Source: Cellvibrio fontiphilus_A (GTDB lineage: Bacteria; Pseudomonadota; Gammaproteobacteria; Pseudomonadales; Cellvibrionaceae). From it: 64,000 nucleotides of DNA. A model generated the notes under the pieces. It made no database searches, was not told where the DNA came from, and saw nothing but the letters and a program-made list of their open reading frames with translations. Shown in pieces: positions 35,190 to 44,839 of the stretch (the stretch's first letter is position 1; each line of letters starts with the position of its first letter). Position numbers and translations under genes: made by a program. The stretch spans positions 558,001 to 622,000 of the forward strand of contig NZ_JBHRTF010000003.1 of the NCBI RefSeq assembly GCF_042646205.1, read 5' to 3'.

Positions 35190-37334
35190 ATGAAAATAAT
35201 AAACGCATTGGTAGTGCTTGGCATTACCTCCATGATTGCCGCTTGTGGCGGATCAGGCACCGGTTCTGCATCAAGCACCAGCAGTCTTTCGTCATCAAGC
35301 GCGCCCATATCAAGCACTCCCATATCAAGCCCATCTGATTCAATTGCCTCCTCGGTTGATGAAGCTTCTTCCAGCAGTGCAGCGTCCCTTGCAGACGCCG
35401 GCTCTTCTGAGGCAGTCACTTCCTCTTCAGCGGCAAACTCGTCAGCACAAACCGCTCCATCGGTGGAGTTCAGCTCCTCTGCGGGTCTGAGTTCAGCAGC
35501 GGGTGAGGTTTCATCGGCGGCTGAAAGCTCCTCAAGTGCAGTGGAGATTATTTCCTCATCATCATTGATTTCCGTATCTTCCAGTCTCGCCAGCTCCTCA
35601 GTTAGCGCGGCACTTTACCCAAGCTACAACACCAATCCCATAGCACCTGACATGACCGGTATGGAAAGCGATGCCTTACAGTTGGCCGCCAAATTCAAAC
35701 TGGGGGTAAATATCGGAAACACCATGGAGGCTTATGGATGCACGCCAGCAGCAGAGACCTGTTGGGGTAATCCAATGGTTTCCGAGGCTTATATTAAATT
35801 AATGAAAGATAGCGGCGTAGACGCTGTGCGTATCCCCGTCTCTTGGGATCAATACGCTAACCAGCAAACCGCAGAAATTAGTGCGGCCTGGTTGAATCGT
35901 GTAAAGCAAGTCGTGCAGTCGTCTGTAGATAACGGCCTTTATGTCATCGTTAATATTCATTGGGATGGTGGTTGGCTGGAGAGACAATTCTCCGAACCCT
36001 TGGCTAGGGATAACAAAGGTCCTGTCACCGATGAATTAAGAGCGAAAGTTGATGCCAAGCAAAAAGCTTACTGGGAGCAAATAGCAACAACACTGCGTGA
36101 CTTTGACGAGCATGTAATATTTGCCAGCGCCAACGAGCCGGATGCCGAAACCGAGCAAGACATTGCTGACCTTGAACGATACCACCAAACCTTTGTGGAC
36201 GCGGTTCGTTCGACCGGTGGGAAAAATGCTTACCGCGTACTCGTATTACAAGCGCCAAAAACAAACATAGATAAAGCTGCTACTGAGTGGCACAACATGC
36301 CTTCTGACACAGCAACGGGTCGCCAAATGGTTGAAGTTCATTTCTACCCATTTAATTTTACGATTATGGATAAAGATGAAAGCTGGGGAAAAATGGCCTA
36401 TTACTGGGGCAGAGATTATCACTCCATAACTGATCCTGAGCGCAACGCAACATGGGGAGAAGAAGATTATGTAGATGCGCAGTTTGCTTCGATGAAAGCA
36501 AAATTTGTGGATCGCGGAATTCCAGTGGTGTTAGGCGAGTTTACCGCAATATATCGCTCCCAACTGACTGGCGATGCACTCACCCTACATCGTGCTTCGC
36601 GTGCCTATTTTCACCAATACGTTACTCAAAAGGCGCTGGAAAATGGAATGCTTCCATTTATCTGGGAAATCGGAGCCAGTCCAGGCTGGTTGTTTGATCG
36701 CCGAACTCCGGCGGTAGGTGACCAACAAGTTATGGATGCACTCTTAATCGGTGCAGGAAAGAAAAGTAGTTCTTCAAGTTCTTCATCGGTAGCTAGTTCA
36801 AGCAAATCGTCAGCTAGCTCAAAAAGTTCTTCAAGTAGCACAAGTAGTTCCTCGAGTAAGAAAAGCAGTTCTTCGAGTAATACAACTAGTTCTTCATCCA
36901 GTGCTAGTAATCTGGTGGTGTTGGATACCAGTCCAAGTAAATGGAATATGGACAATGGTGTAGTGAAAACAGGATCGACGACGCATATCGAATTCACTGT
37001 GAACGCCAGTAATCAGGGTGCTTCATATGAATCAGCAACACCCATCGATATGACCGGTGCCACCATCAGTGTTGTGTTTAATTTTGATGAGGCCTTTGTA
37101 ACCAATCGTAGTGGCGGAATGGATGGCATTATGCAGTTTTATGCCTATTCACCCTCTTGGGCCAATAGCCAATTTACCTGCTGGACCGGTTGGACTGCGC
37201 TGGTAGCAGACCAAGACGTCACCTTCACCTGCTCGAATATTACCTTGGTTGATGCGGTAGGTTTCGGTTTTCAATTCTTTGCTACCGAAGGCACCATCAA
37301 AATCAAGAGTGCGACCATTCAGTTAGATCAGTAA
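35190..37334 (+). CDS. GH5 endo-beta-glucanase/xyloglucanase lipoprotein with serine linkers and C-terminal module
   Basis: The 714-residue protein starts at 35190 (TTG at 35178 rejected). It has a lipoprotein signal (lipobox IAAC) and a serine-rich stalk to about residue 145, so it is probably surface-anchored. The GH5 domain follows, with GVNIGNTMEAYG, ETCWGNPM, VRIPVSWDQY, NIHWDGGWLE, acid/base Glu316 in FASANEPDA and nucleophile Glu450 in VVLGEFTAIY. The GNT...ETxWGNP pattern resembles subfamily GH5_4, which includes Cellvibrio endo-xyloglucanases. A second serine linker (about residues 523-572) leads to an unassigned C-terminal module of about 140 residues, probably carbohydrate-binding. 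Subfamily and substrate are inferences supported by the GH74 neighbours. Confidence 0.88.
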   Translation: MKIINALVVLGITSMIAACGGSGTGSASSTSSLSSSSAPISSTPISSPSDSIASSVDEASSSSAASLADAGSSEAVTSSSAANSSAQTAPSVEFSSSAGLSSAAGEVSSAAESSSSAVEIISSSSLISVSSSLASSSVSAALYPSYNTNPIAPDMTGMESDALQLAAKFKLGVNIGNTMEAYGCTPAAETCWGNPMVSEAYIKLMKDSGVDAVRIPVSWDQYANQQTAEISAAWLNRVKQVVQSSVDNGLYVIVNIHWDGGWLERQFSEPLARDNKGPVTDELRAKVDAKQKAYWEQIATTLRDFDEHVIFASANEPDAETEQDIADLERYHQTFVDAVRSTGGKNAYRVLVLQAPKTNIDKAATEWHNMPSDTATGRQMVEVHFYPFNFTIMDKDESWGKMAYYWGRDYHSITDPERNATWGEEDYVDAQFASMKAKFVDRGIPVVLGEFTAIYRSQLTGDALTLHRASRAYFHQYVTQKALENGMLPFIWEIGASPGWLFDRRTPAVGDQQVMDALLIGAGKKSSSSSSSSVASSSKSSASSKSSSSSTSSSSSKKSSSSSNTTSSSSSASNLVVLDTSPSKWNMDNGVVKTGSTTHIEFTVNASNQGASYESATPIDMTGATISVVFNFDEAFVTNRSGGMDGIMQFYAYSPSWANSQFTCWTGWTALVADQDVTFTCSNITLVDAVGFGFQFFATEGTIKIKSATIQLDQ
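36757..36912 (+). repeat. Poly-serine linker-coding repeat in the GH5 gene
   Basis: Runs of AGT/TCA/TCT serine codons with scattered Lys, Ala and Thr codons (SSSSSSSVASSSKSSASSK and onward) separate the catalytic and C-terminal modules. Such linkers are typical of Cellvibrio and Saccharophagus secreted enzymes. Confidence 0.9.
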
Positions 37335-37348
37335 CTAATAATCGTAAT

Positions 37349-37385
37349 GCCGGCCTTAACCATAAGGCCGGCTTTGGTATTTTTA
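37349..37385 (+). terminator. Terminator after the GH5 gene
   Basis: A perfect 10-bp stem GCCGGCCTTA / TAAGGCCGGC with a four-base loop is followed by a T-rich tract. Confidence 0.82.
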
Positions 37386-37553
37386 GCCTGGCGTTCGCGA
37401 GCGCAGATATCAAAAATTCCGGTTATATCAAGGCGATTAAGTGAACCTTGGTCGATGTAGAGTCGTCAGCCGTGATTTTTTCAGAATGATGCAATTAATA
37501 GCTGTAAGAAAGTATCCGAATTATTTAATAAATAGTAGTTTAAGGGGTGATTG

Positions 37554-39608
37554 ATGGTGTTCATTCGAGTGCTTTTTATTTTTATATTTTTGCCGGCCTC
37601 TGCCATCGTTGTAGCTTCTGTCCGTTCAGAAATTCCGCTAGAGAAAAATTGGTTCTTTATTAAGAACGATGGTATTTCTTCTAACGAAGTTCCCTTGCCC
37701 ACTTTACGCTGGAAGCAAGTAACAGTTCCCCACACCTTTAACCGGGATGACGCTGCTGATGGTGGTGGTTATTACCGTGGCCCTTCCTGGTACAAAACCA
37801 GTTTTACATTAAAAACCAAACAGGATGAAAGAACCTTTATCGAGTTTGGTGGCGCTGCCATCAGTGCCGATGTTTATCTGAATAAAAAATATGTTGGGCG
37901 GCACCAAGGTGGTTTTTCACGGTTCCGTTTTGATATTAGTGATTTTATAAAACCAGGTGAAAATGAATTAAACGTTAGGGTAGATAACCGCAAATTTGAT
38001 CACATTGCTCCACTCTGGGGCGACTTTAGTATTTATGGCGGGCTTTACGGGGGCGTGAAATTAATCAAAACCTCGGTGGTACATATCGATTTACTGGATT
38101 ACGCCAGTGATGGTGTTTATGTGCATACCAAAGAAATTTCCTCCAGCAGTGCTGCTGCCGATGTTGAAGTTCTTTTAAAGAACAGTTTGCAGGAGGCTGC
38201 GGCAATCGAGGTTGTTGTTGAGCTGAATGATCAGGATGGAAGAATAGTCAGCCGTGTTTCAAAACCATTTAATGTGGCCGCCGCTTCCAGTTTGAAAACA
38301 ATAGTTCCCATAACAGTTCGGCAACCGCGTTTATGGAATGGGGTTATTGATCCTTATTTATACAGCGTAAAAGTCAGGCTATTTAAACAAGGCAAACGGG
38401 TTGACGAGGTCGTTCAGCATATTGGGTTTCGCAATATCACCTTCGATCCAAAAAAAGGGTTAATTCTGAATGGAAGCCCTTACAAAGTGTATGGTGTGAA
38501 CACCCATCTCACTCAGCGCCCGGAAAAGGGAACGGCAGTTACCAGTAAAGACCTGAAAGAGGATTTTGAAATCCTGGATGAACTCGGTCTTACCGGTATC
38601 CGTTTGGCTCACTACCAACATCCGCACTATATTTTTGAACATGCTAACAAAAAGGGATATTTGATCTGGGCTGAAGTGCCTCTCGTCTCAGAAGTGAATG
38701 CGAGCGATGAGTTTATCCAAAATGCAAAGCAGCAACTCAGAGAGCTAATTCGACAAAACTATAATCACCCCAGTGTATTTGTGTGGGGAATCGGCAATGA
38801 AATATATAAAGCCGATGCGGATGCCAATCGGGTAGTGAGCATTATTCACCATGAAGCGGTAAAAGAAGATCCATCCCGCCCAACGGTGTACGCCAATTGT
38901 TGTGGCCCGGTGACTGCACCTATTGCCAACCATTCGCATTTAAATGCGAGCAATATTTATAACGGCTGGTACAAGGACCAAACCGGTTCAATGCTCGAAT
39001 GGGGTAGGGCGGCGCACGCAGCGATTCCAAATAGACCTTTAGCCATTAGCGAATATGGTGCTGGTGGCAGTATTTATCATCACGAACTTCCGCCCCAGCT
39101 ACCGGAAACAACTGGCATGTGGCACCCGGAGGAATACCAAACGCTGTTCCATAAAAGGGCCTGGCGAGATTTAAAGCAAATGGATTTCTTATGGGCGAGT
39201 TTTATCTGGGTAGCCTTTGATTTTGCATCCGATGGCAGATCCGAAGGCGACCAGTACGGTATTAATGACAAAGGCTTGGTTACCTTTGATCGCAAAACAA
39301 AGAAGGATTCATTTTATTGGTACAAGGCGAATTGGTCCAAAGAGCCGGTCATTCACATTGAATCAAAACGCTACCGCGAGCGAACCTCGGCAGTTACCGA
39401 TATTGCAGTAATTACTAATCTCCATTCGGTGAAACTCTACCTGAACGGCGCACTGGTTTCCGAACAACCCGCGCTTGACCATGAGGTTCTATGGTCGGGT
39501 TTGAGGTTCAAGGCAGGTAAAAATATTGTGAAGGTGGTGGGTGACAACGGCACAGCCAGCGATAAGGCCGAGTTCGTTTTAATTGGAGCTGAACACTCTG
39601 AGCAATAG
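37554..39608 (+). CDS. Exported GH2 beta-galactosidase-like enzyme
   Basis: The 684-residue protein starts at the ATG at 37554 (AAGGGG upstream) with a signal peptide (IFIFLPASAIVVA), implying a periplasmic enzyme. GH2 architecture is clear: sugar-binding jelly roll (about residues 25-190, with WKQVTVPHTFNRDDAADG), Ig-like domain, TIM barrel with acid/base Glu416 in WGIGNEIYKAD and nucleophile Glu500 in LAISEYGAGGS, and a short C-terminal beta domain. Retaining GH2 enzymes include beta-galactosidases, beta-glucuronidases and beta-mannosidases. In a xyloglucan locus, removal of side-chain beta-1,2-galactose is the natural guess. It sits between GH5 and the TonB receptor. Confidence 0.9.
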   Translation: MVFIRVLFIFIFLPASAIVVASVRSEIPLEKNWFFIKNDGISSNEVPLPTLRWKQVTVPHTFNRDDAADGGGYYRGPSWYKTSFTLKTKQDERTFIEFGGAAISADVYLNKKYVGRHQGGFSRFRFDISDFIKPGENELNVRVDNRKFDHIAPLWGDFSIYGGLYGGVKLIKTSVVHIDLLDYASDGVYVHTKEISSSSAAADVEVLLKNSLQEAAAIEVVVELNDQDGRIVSRVSKPFNVAAASSLKTIVPITVRQPRLWNGVIDPYLYSVKVRLFKQGKRVDEVVQHIGFRNITFDPKKGLILNGSPYKVYGVNTHLTQRPEKGTAVTSKDLKEDFEILDELGLTGIRLAHYQHPHYIFEHANKKGYLIWAEVPLVSEVNASDEFIQNAKQQLRELIRQNYNHPSVFVWGIGNEIYKADADANRVVSIIHHEAVKEDPSRPTVYANCCGPVTAPIANHSHLNASNIYNGWYKDQTGSMLEWGRAAHAAIPNRPLAISEYGAGGSIYHHELPPQLPETTGMWHPEEYQTLFHKRAWRDLKQMDFLWASFIWVAFDFASDGRSEGDQYGINDKGLVTFDRKTKKDSFYWYKANWSKEPVIHIESKRYRERTSAVTDIAVITNLHSVKLYLNGALVSEQPALDHEVLWSGLRFKAGKNIVKVVGDNGTASDKAEFVLIGAEHSEQ

Positions 39609-39925
39609 TCGTGCGAGCATTGGCAAATACTGGTTGTTGTCGTCTCAACGACCAGTTTGATTAATAAAAACTAACAAAATTAATAATAAAAACAGCAAAT
39701 TTTCTTCAACATTTTCACTTTGCGAAAAAAAAACCTAAAAAGCGCTATTAATGGCAGATATCAAAAACGCCTAATTGTGTAGAAGGGCAAAAGAAGTTTT
39801 AGGCGCCCTTCGGTTTCCCGTACATGGCAAAACCCCACCCTGAGAGAGCAAATCTTACGTGAGGTATGGCCCTGGACTTGGAGAGCTACAAAACCATATA
39901 AACATAAATTAGGTGGTATTTAGAG
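39609..39925 (+). other. Leader/promoter region of the TonB-receptor operon
   Basis: About 317 bases precede the receptor gene. A stem-loop with arms CTGGTTGTTG and CAACGACCAG (39629-39656) may end GH2 transcription. An AT-rich tract (39657-39770) is a likely promoter. A second hairpin with arms GAAGGGC (39782-39788) and GCCCTTC (39805-39811) lies in the probable 5' untranslated region. I recognise no riboswitch class. Confidence 0.4.
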
Positions 39926-42900
39926 ATGTCGAATAACAATAGTTATAACTATGGTCGGTTTAAGAAAACACTACTTGCAGCAAGTATTATGGCGATTGGA
40001 TCTGCGGCTTATGCGGCGGAGGAATCCAAAACTACAGGTGCCAAAGAGGATGATATTGAGGAGATAGTCGTTTCTGGCATCCGTCGAAATATTGAATCTG
40101 CCCAAGAATTAAAGAGAAACGCCGATACGGTTATTGATTCAATCACGGCCGATGAATTGGGCGATTTCCCGGATAAATCGGTTGCCGAGGCATTGATGCG
40201 TGTGCCCGGTGTAATGATTGAGCGCTTTGCTACCCGCACGGACACTGCCAGGTTTACTGCGGAGCCATCGGGTGTAGTTATTCGCGGCCTTCCATTTGTT
40301 CGCAGTGAATTTAATGGCCGCGATAGCTTCAGTGCCACATCGAGCCGGGGTTTAAGCTGGGGGGATGTGTCTCCTGAGTTAATGGGTGGTGTAGATATTT
40401 ACAAAAACCAAACGGCTGAATTGATTGAGGGGGGGATTTCCGGACTGATTAACTTGAGGACTCGTCTCCCCTTCGATAAAGACGAATCTGTAAACGTTGT
40501 TACTGTAGCGGGCAATTACAGTGACCTTTCACAATCCAGTACGCCAGAAATTTCAGGTATTCATACCAGCCGTTACGATACAGATGTTGGCGAGTTTGGC
40601 GTGATGGTTAACCTCGCTTATTCAGATGTAGATGCCACATCTCAAGGTGCAAGAACTGGGCGCATCGATCGGTTCCGTAATGTTTATGCCGATGATGCCT
40701 TGCACTATATCCCGCAGTCCGTCACTTTCTCGGACAACAAATACAGCCGCGAGCGCGCTGGTGGCTCTTTTGCATTGCAATGGAAAGACAACGAAGAACG
40801 TTACCTCGCAACACTGCAATACAATCGTTCTCAGTACAAGAGCAGGGGTGAGGGCAAAGGAATTGGGGCAGGCTGGGGGAGCTTGGGCGGTGGTGATAGT
40901 TTGTTCTTGGAAGTTACAGAAGGCGGTACAGGTTCAGGCGCTATTATTCGTCCTGCTCCCGGCACTGATGCCTTTGCGTTTTCAGAGGACGGTTTATTCG
41001 CTCACGGCACCATCACACAAGATCATGGCTGGTGGGGTGCCAATAATGAACAATCAAAACTTTATGCAACCAACTCGAATGGTCAAGCATTAGTTGAGAC
41101 ATGCGCAAGTCTTGATTCTTGGGCTGGCTGTGATAATGGCCCTACGCTGACCCCTTACAGGGGAACTGGTATTAGTACCAGTGCTGATGTTGACGACGGC
41201 ACCAGCATGACAGAAGACCTTAGCTTGAACTTCAAGTGGAATATAACCGACAGATTCCGCGCAAACTTCGACGTTCAGCGAATAAATTCCGAATATGACG
41301 AACGCCGCTTAAACGCAACCTTTGGTTCTTTTGCAAATCCAGAAGTCGATCTGCGTGGCGATTTGGCTAAAGTGATTCTACATGCCCCCCATAACATCAA
41401 TCTTCTGGATGCAGGCAAGGGCATATATTCCAATCCCAATAGTTATCACTGGAATAACTCTTATGAATCCCTGGCCGACAATAAGGGTGAAGAATTTGCC
41501 ACAAAAGTTGATTTGATTTATGACCTGGATTCGGGTTTTGTTCAACGCGTAAAAGCAGGTGTGCGCTACGCTGATCGCGATCAAAATGTAAATGAAGCAG
41601 GACACTGGCAAGCGATTGCTACGTCGTGGAACCAAAATGCCAAGTGGTTCAATCTTGATAGTCCAGCTCATACCGGAACAATAACAGTAGACGATGTGCC
41701 AACGCCTTATGAATTTAATGGATACGCGCAAGATTCGTGGGTACTGGAAACCTGGAAGTCTAATTACGGCAGCATTAGCATTGGTGAAGGCGAAAATATG
41801 GGGGATGTCAGGAACCAGTTTCTTTTCCCCAACACCAAAACCATGCGCGATTGGAGATACACCAACAGCGCTATGGCTACCGGTCAGCCGCAGAACGGTT
41901 ACTACCCCATTTGTTCTAATTTAGGTGGCCGCGCCAATGAAGTTGCAGGAACTTGTTTCCGCCCTAATGAAATGTTGGAAGTGTCAGAGGAAACACAAGC
42001 ATTTTATGTGCAGCTCGATTTTGGCGGAGAAGATCTCACATTATTTGATCGCCCGGTCACTGGTAACTTGGGTGTTCGTTATATTAAAACTGATATTGCG
42101 AGCACAGGTGGTGAACAGTTTCCAGAATTCAATTTAGTGGATAGGCCCTGTGCTGAATCTCAAGGGCCGACTCCCGAAGCGCCAAAACCTCCCGTACCTA
42201 AAACAGTGACTTGTTATCTCAGTGCAGATGACATTGCATTTATGAACAACGGTGGCAATTTGGGTACATCAGAGGCAACCCATCACAATGTGTTACCTAG
42301 TCTGAACATCAAATATGATGTGACCGACAAGTTTGTAACTCGCTTTGCTCTTTCAAGAGCAATGTCCAGACCGGACATTGGTAGCTTGCGAAACTATATC
42401 CAAGTGAGTAGCAATTTGCCGAGTGTAGATGATGCAAATGGATCTCTTTGGGTTAAAGACTCTAGCGGTGAAATTGTAGGTGCCAATGTCGCCTACACGG
42501 CTACTTCATCCAACCCGTTTTTGAAACCCATTGTTGCTGATCAGGTAGATATCAGTTTTGAATATTATACCGGCCCAAATAGTGCATCTCTGGCTGTGTA
42601 TAAAAAATCGTTTGACGACTACATTCAAACCGGGACTTATTTCCGTCCAAAAACTAATAACGGCGTTACTCGCGACGTGATTGTGACAGGCCCTATTAAT
42701 GGTGATGGAGCAGAACTCCAAGGTTTTGAAGTGCAAGGAACCCATTTGTTCAGTTACTTGCCGGGCTTTTGGAGTGGGCTTGGTGTTCAGGCGAACTATA
42801 CCTATGTAGAAAATAAAGGCATAGATAACACAGGTGTTAGTAGTGGTTCGGCTAACGGTGTCATTACCGGATCTGCAGCTGCAGCAGATCGTGTTCAGGT

Positions 42901-43252
42901 GGGCAGCTTGGAGGGTATGTCTAAGGACGCTTATAACCTGAGTGCATTTTATGAACGCAATAATTTTTCGGCGCGTTTAGCATACAGCTGGCGTGCGGAA
43001 TATCTGTTGACTGTTCAGGATTGCTGTGTGGGAACACCTATCTGGCAGGGTGACTATGGCCAGTTAGATGCATCATTGCGTTATCGCATTAACGATATGA
43101 TTGAGCTGAGCTTGTCGGGCAGTAATTTAACAAATCAAAAAGCTGAACTCTTCCATCAAATTGATAACAGCGATGACGGTGGAAAGCGTTTGAGATATTC
43201 AATCAATCAAAGCGATACTCGCTATACCTTAGGTCTTCGGATGCAGTTCTAA
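39926..43252 (+). CDS. TonB-dependent outer-membrane receptor (oligosaccharide uptake)
   Basis: The 1108-residue protein has a signal peptide (IMAIGSAAYAA), a TonB-box-like EEIVVSG at about residues 45-51, a plug domain (DELGDFPDKSVAEALMRVPG; GVVIRGLPFVRSEFNG) and a 22-strand-type barrel ending in the C-terminal phenylalanine of YTLGLRMQF, as BamA substrates require. This TonB-receptor class in Cellvibrio, Xanthomonas and Caulobacter imports plant oligosaccharides. Position between GH2/GH5 and GH97/GH29/GH74 genes suggests xyloglucan oligosaccharides. AGGTGG lies upstream. Halogenase-family genes follow immediately, a recurring neighbour of such receptors. The ligand is inferred. Confidence 0.93.
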   Translation: MSNNNSYNYGRFKKTLLAASIMAIGSAAYAAEESKTTGAKEDDIEEIVVSGIRRNIESAQELKRNADTVIDSITADELGDFPDKSVAEALMRVPGVMIERFATRTDTARFTAEPSGVVIRGLPFVRSEFNGRDSFSATSSRGLSWGDVSPELMGGVDIYKNQTAELIEGGISGLINLRTRLPFDKDESVNVVTVAGNYSDLSQSSTPEISGIHTSRYDTDVGEFGVMVNLAYSDVDATSQGARTGRIDRFRNVYADDALHYIPQSVTFSDNKYSRERAGGSFALQWKDNEERYLATLQYNRSQYKSRGEGKGIGAGWGSLGGGDSLFLEVTEGGTGSGAIIRPAPGTDAFAFSEDGLFAHGTITQDHGWWGANNEQSKLYATNSNGQALVETCASLDSWAGCDNGPTLTPYRGTGISTSADVDDGTSMTEDLSLNFKWNITDRFRANFDVQRINSEYDERRLNATFGSFANPEVDLRGDLAKVILHAPHNINLLDAGKGIYSNPNSYHWNNSYESLADNKGEEFATKVDLIYDLDSGFVQRVKAGVRYADRDQNVNEAGHWQAIATSWNQNAKWFNLDSPAHTGTITVDDVPTPYEFNGYAQDSWVLETWKSNYGSISIGEGENMGDVRNQFLFPNTKTMRDWRYTNSAMATGQPQNGYYPICSNLGGRANEVAGTCFRPNEMLEVSEETQAFYVQLDFGGEDLTLFDRPVTGNLGVRYIKTDIASTGGEQFPEFNLVDRPCAESQGPTPEAPKPPVPKTVTCYLSADDIAFMNNGGNLGTSEATHHNVLPSLNIKYDVTDKFVTRFALSRAMSRPDIGSLRNYIQVSSNLPSVDDANGSLWVKDSSGEIVGANVAYTATSSNPFLKPIVADQVDISFEYYTGPNSASLAVYKKSFDDYIQTGTYFRPKTNNGVTRDVIVTGPINGDGAELQGFEVQGTHLFSYLPGFWSGLGVQANYTYVENKGIDNTGVSSGSANGVITGSAAAADRVQVGSLEGMSKDAYNLSAFYERNNFSARLAYSWRAEYLLTVQDCCVGTPIWQGDYGQLDASLRYRINDMIELSLSGSNLTNQKAELFHQIDNSDDGGKRLRYSINQSDTRYTLGLRMQF

Positions 43253-43266
43253 GTAAATTCTTAAAA

Positions 43267-43299
43267 GGGCTGCTGCTTTGACGGCAGCCCTATTTTTTT
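43267..43299 (+). terminator. Intercistronic terminator/attenuator between receptor and halogenase genes
   Basis: The arms GGGCTGC and GCAGCCC with a 10-base loop are followed by a T run that merges into the GGAG ribosome-binding site of the next gene. It probably lets only part of the transcripts continue past the receptor gene. Confidence 0.6.
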
Positions 43300-43309
43300 G
43301 GAGTTTGCG

Positions 43310-44827
43310 ATGCAGCAACCTTTTAGAATAATTATTGCGGGTGGTGGAACGGCAGGCTGGATGACAGCTGCGGCAATTTCATCCCTGTATAAAGATCGAT
43401 CTTGTTTTCAGATTACTCTGATTGAATCGGAAGAAATTGGAAGTGTAGGTGTCGGTGAGGCTACCTTACCCTCCATTAAAAGTTTCAATGATCAACTAGG
43501 TATCAACGAAGCTGAAATGATGAGACGAACCCAAGGCACTTTTAAGCTTGGAATCCAGTTTACGAATTGGGGGAAGCGAGGCGCCAGTTACATCCATCCT
43601 TTTGGTGTATACGGAAGTTTGCAAAATTCGTCTGATTTTTACCAATACTGGACTCAGCTCTCCTCAAAAAAAGCACAAGCAGATATTTCAAAGTATTCTT
43701 TTGCGGTGCAAATGGCTGAACGGAATTTATTCAAATTTCCCACTAAAAACCCTGAGAATATTGAAAGTACGGCTTCTTATGCTTACCACTTTGATGCTGC
43801 CTTGTATGCGGCTTATCTGCGTGAGCTAAGTGAAACCGCTGGTGTAGTGCGAATCAATGGCGTGATTGAAGCAGTTAATAATGATTTTGATAGCGGAAAT
43901 ATTACCTCTCTTCTTCTTCGTAGCGGCCAGCAGTTAGAGGGCGACTTTTTTATTGATTGCTCGGGATTTCGTTCATTATTGCTACATAAAACGCTCAAGG
44001 CAGAATTTGAAGATTGGTCAAATTGGCTGCTGTGTGATAGGGCTGTTGCGCTGCAGTCGGAGCAGCCGTATGAGATACCACCCTATACCAGGTCTATTGC
44101 AAAAGAGGCTGGTTGGCAATGGCGTATTCCTTTGCAGCGTAGAGCAGGCAATGGTTATGTCTACTGCAGTCATATGATTAGTGATGAACAGGCCCATGAA
44201 TCCTTGCAGAGTGAGCTGCCTGGAAAAGCGCTAACAGAGCCTAGATTTATTAAATTCAAAGCCGGTAGATACAAAAAATCCTGGCAAAAAAATTGTGTTG
44301 CAATTGGTTTGTCTAGTGGGTTCCTGGAACCATTGGAGTCCACCAGCATCTATTTAATTCATATTGGTATTGTTTGTTTGCTTCGTCTTTTTCCTATACC
44401 TCAGTCAGGTCAAAAAGATTATTCCAATCTTTCTGATGAATATAATCGACTTATTGACAATGAATATGAGCGAATCCGTGATTTTCTTATACTTCACTAT
44501 CACTTGAATGATCGTACCGATTCAGAGTTATGGCGCCACTGTCGCTCAATGAAGGTTCCTGAAAGTCTCACTAAAAAAATTGATTTATTTACTCGGCGCG
44601 GTTATTCGGAAAGCTTTAAATATGGGTTATTCAGTACACCAAGCTGGCTTGCTGTTTTTAATGGCCAGGGGTTGTCGCAAAAAGGAGTTGATCCCTTTGT
44701 GTCTGCCCTTCCACTTGAATATCTTGAATCAACATTAGCTGAAGTAAGTAGCTTGATTGAGCAAGGACTTGTGGGTGCATCTACTCATAGGCAATTTGTA
44801 GCGCAATATTGTGGTATTCAAATCTAG
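43310..44827 (+). CDS. Tryptophan halogenase family flavoprotein (catalytic motifs intact)
   Basis: The 505-residue cytoplasmic protein has the FAD-binding GGGTAGW (residues 11-17) and the halogenase fingerprint WxWxIP as WQWRIP (269-274). Lysine 79 in TFKLGIQF corresponds to the catalytic lysine of PrnA, and Glu340/Glu343 in FLEPLEST match the catalytic glutamate region. Flavin-dependent halogenases use FADH2, O2 and halide to form hypohalous acid that is guided to the lysine. Members next to TonB receptors in xanthomonads and caulobacters have no known natural substrate. A separate flavin reductase would be needed and is not seen here. The start at 43310 has TGGAG upstream. Halogenating activity is plausible but unproven. 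Confidence 0.85.
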   Translation: MQQPFRIIIAGGGTAGWMTAAAISSLYKDRSCFQITLIESEEIGSVGVGEATLPSIKSFNDQLGINEAEMMRRTQGTFKLGIQFTNWGKRGASYIHPFGVYGSLQNSSDFYQYWTQLSSKKAQADISKYSFAVQMAERNLFKFPTKNPENIESTASYAYHFDAALYAAYLRELSETAGVVRINGVIEAVNNDFDSGNITSLLLRSGQQLEGDFFIDCSGFRSLLLHKTLKAEFEDWSNWLLCDRAVALQSEQPYEIPPYTRSIAKEAGWQWRIPLQRRAGNGYVYCSHMISDEQAHESLQSELPGKALTEPRFIKFKAGRYKKSWQKNCVAIGLSSGFLEPLESTSIYLIHIGIVCLLRLFPIPQSGQKDYSNLSDEYNRLIDNEYERIRDFLILHYHLNDRTDSELWRHCRSMKVPESLTKKIDLFTRRGYSESFKYGLFSTPSWLAVFNGQGLSQKGVDPFVSALPLEYLESTLAEVSSLIEQGLVGASTHRQFVAQYCGIQI

Positions 44828-44839
44828 CGAGTAATTAGC

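Noticed and set aside
36757..36912. Short repeats resembling a CRISPR or microsatellite
   Set aside because: They are degenerate serine-codon runs inside a linker; there are no spacers and the frame is maintained.
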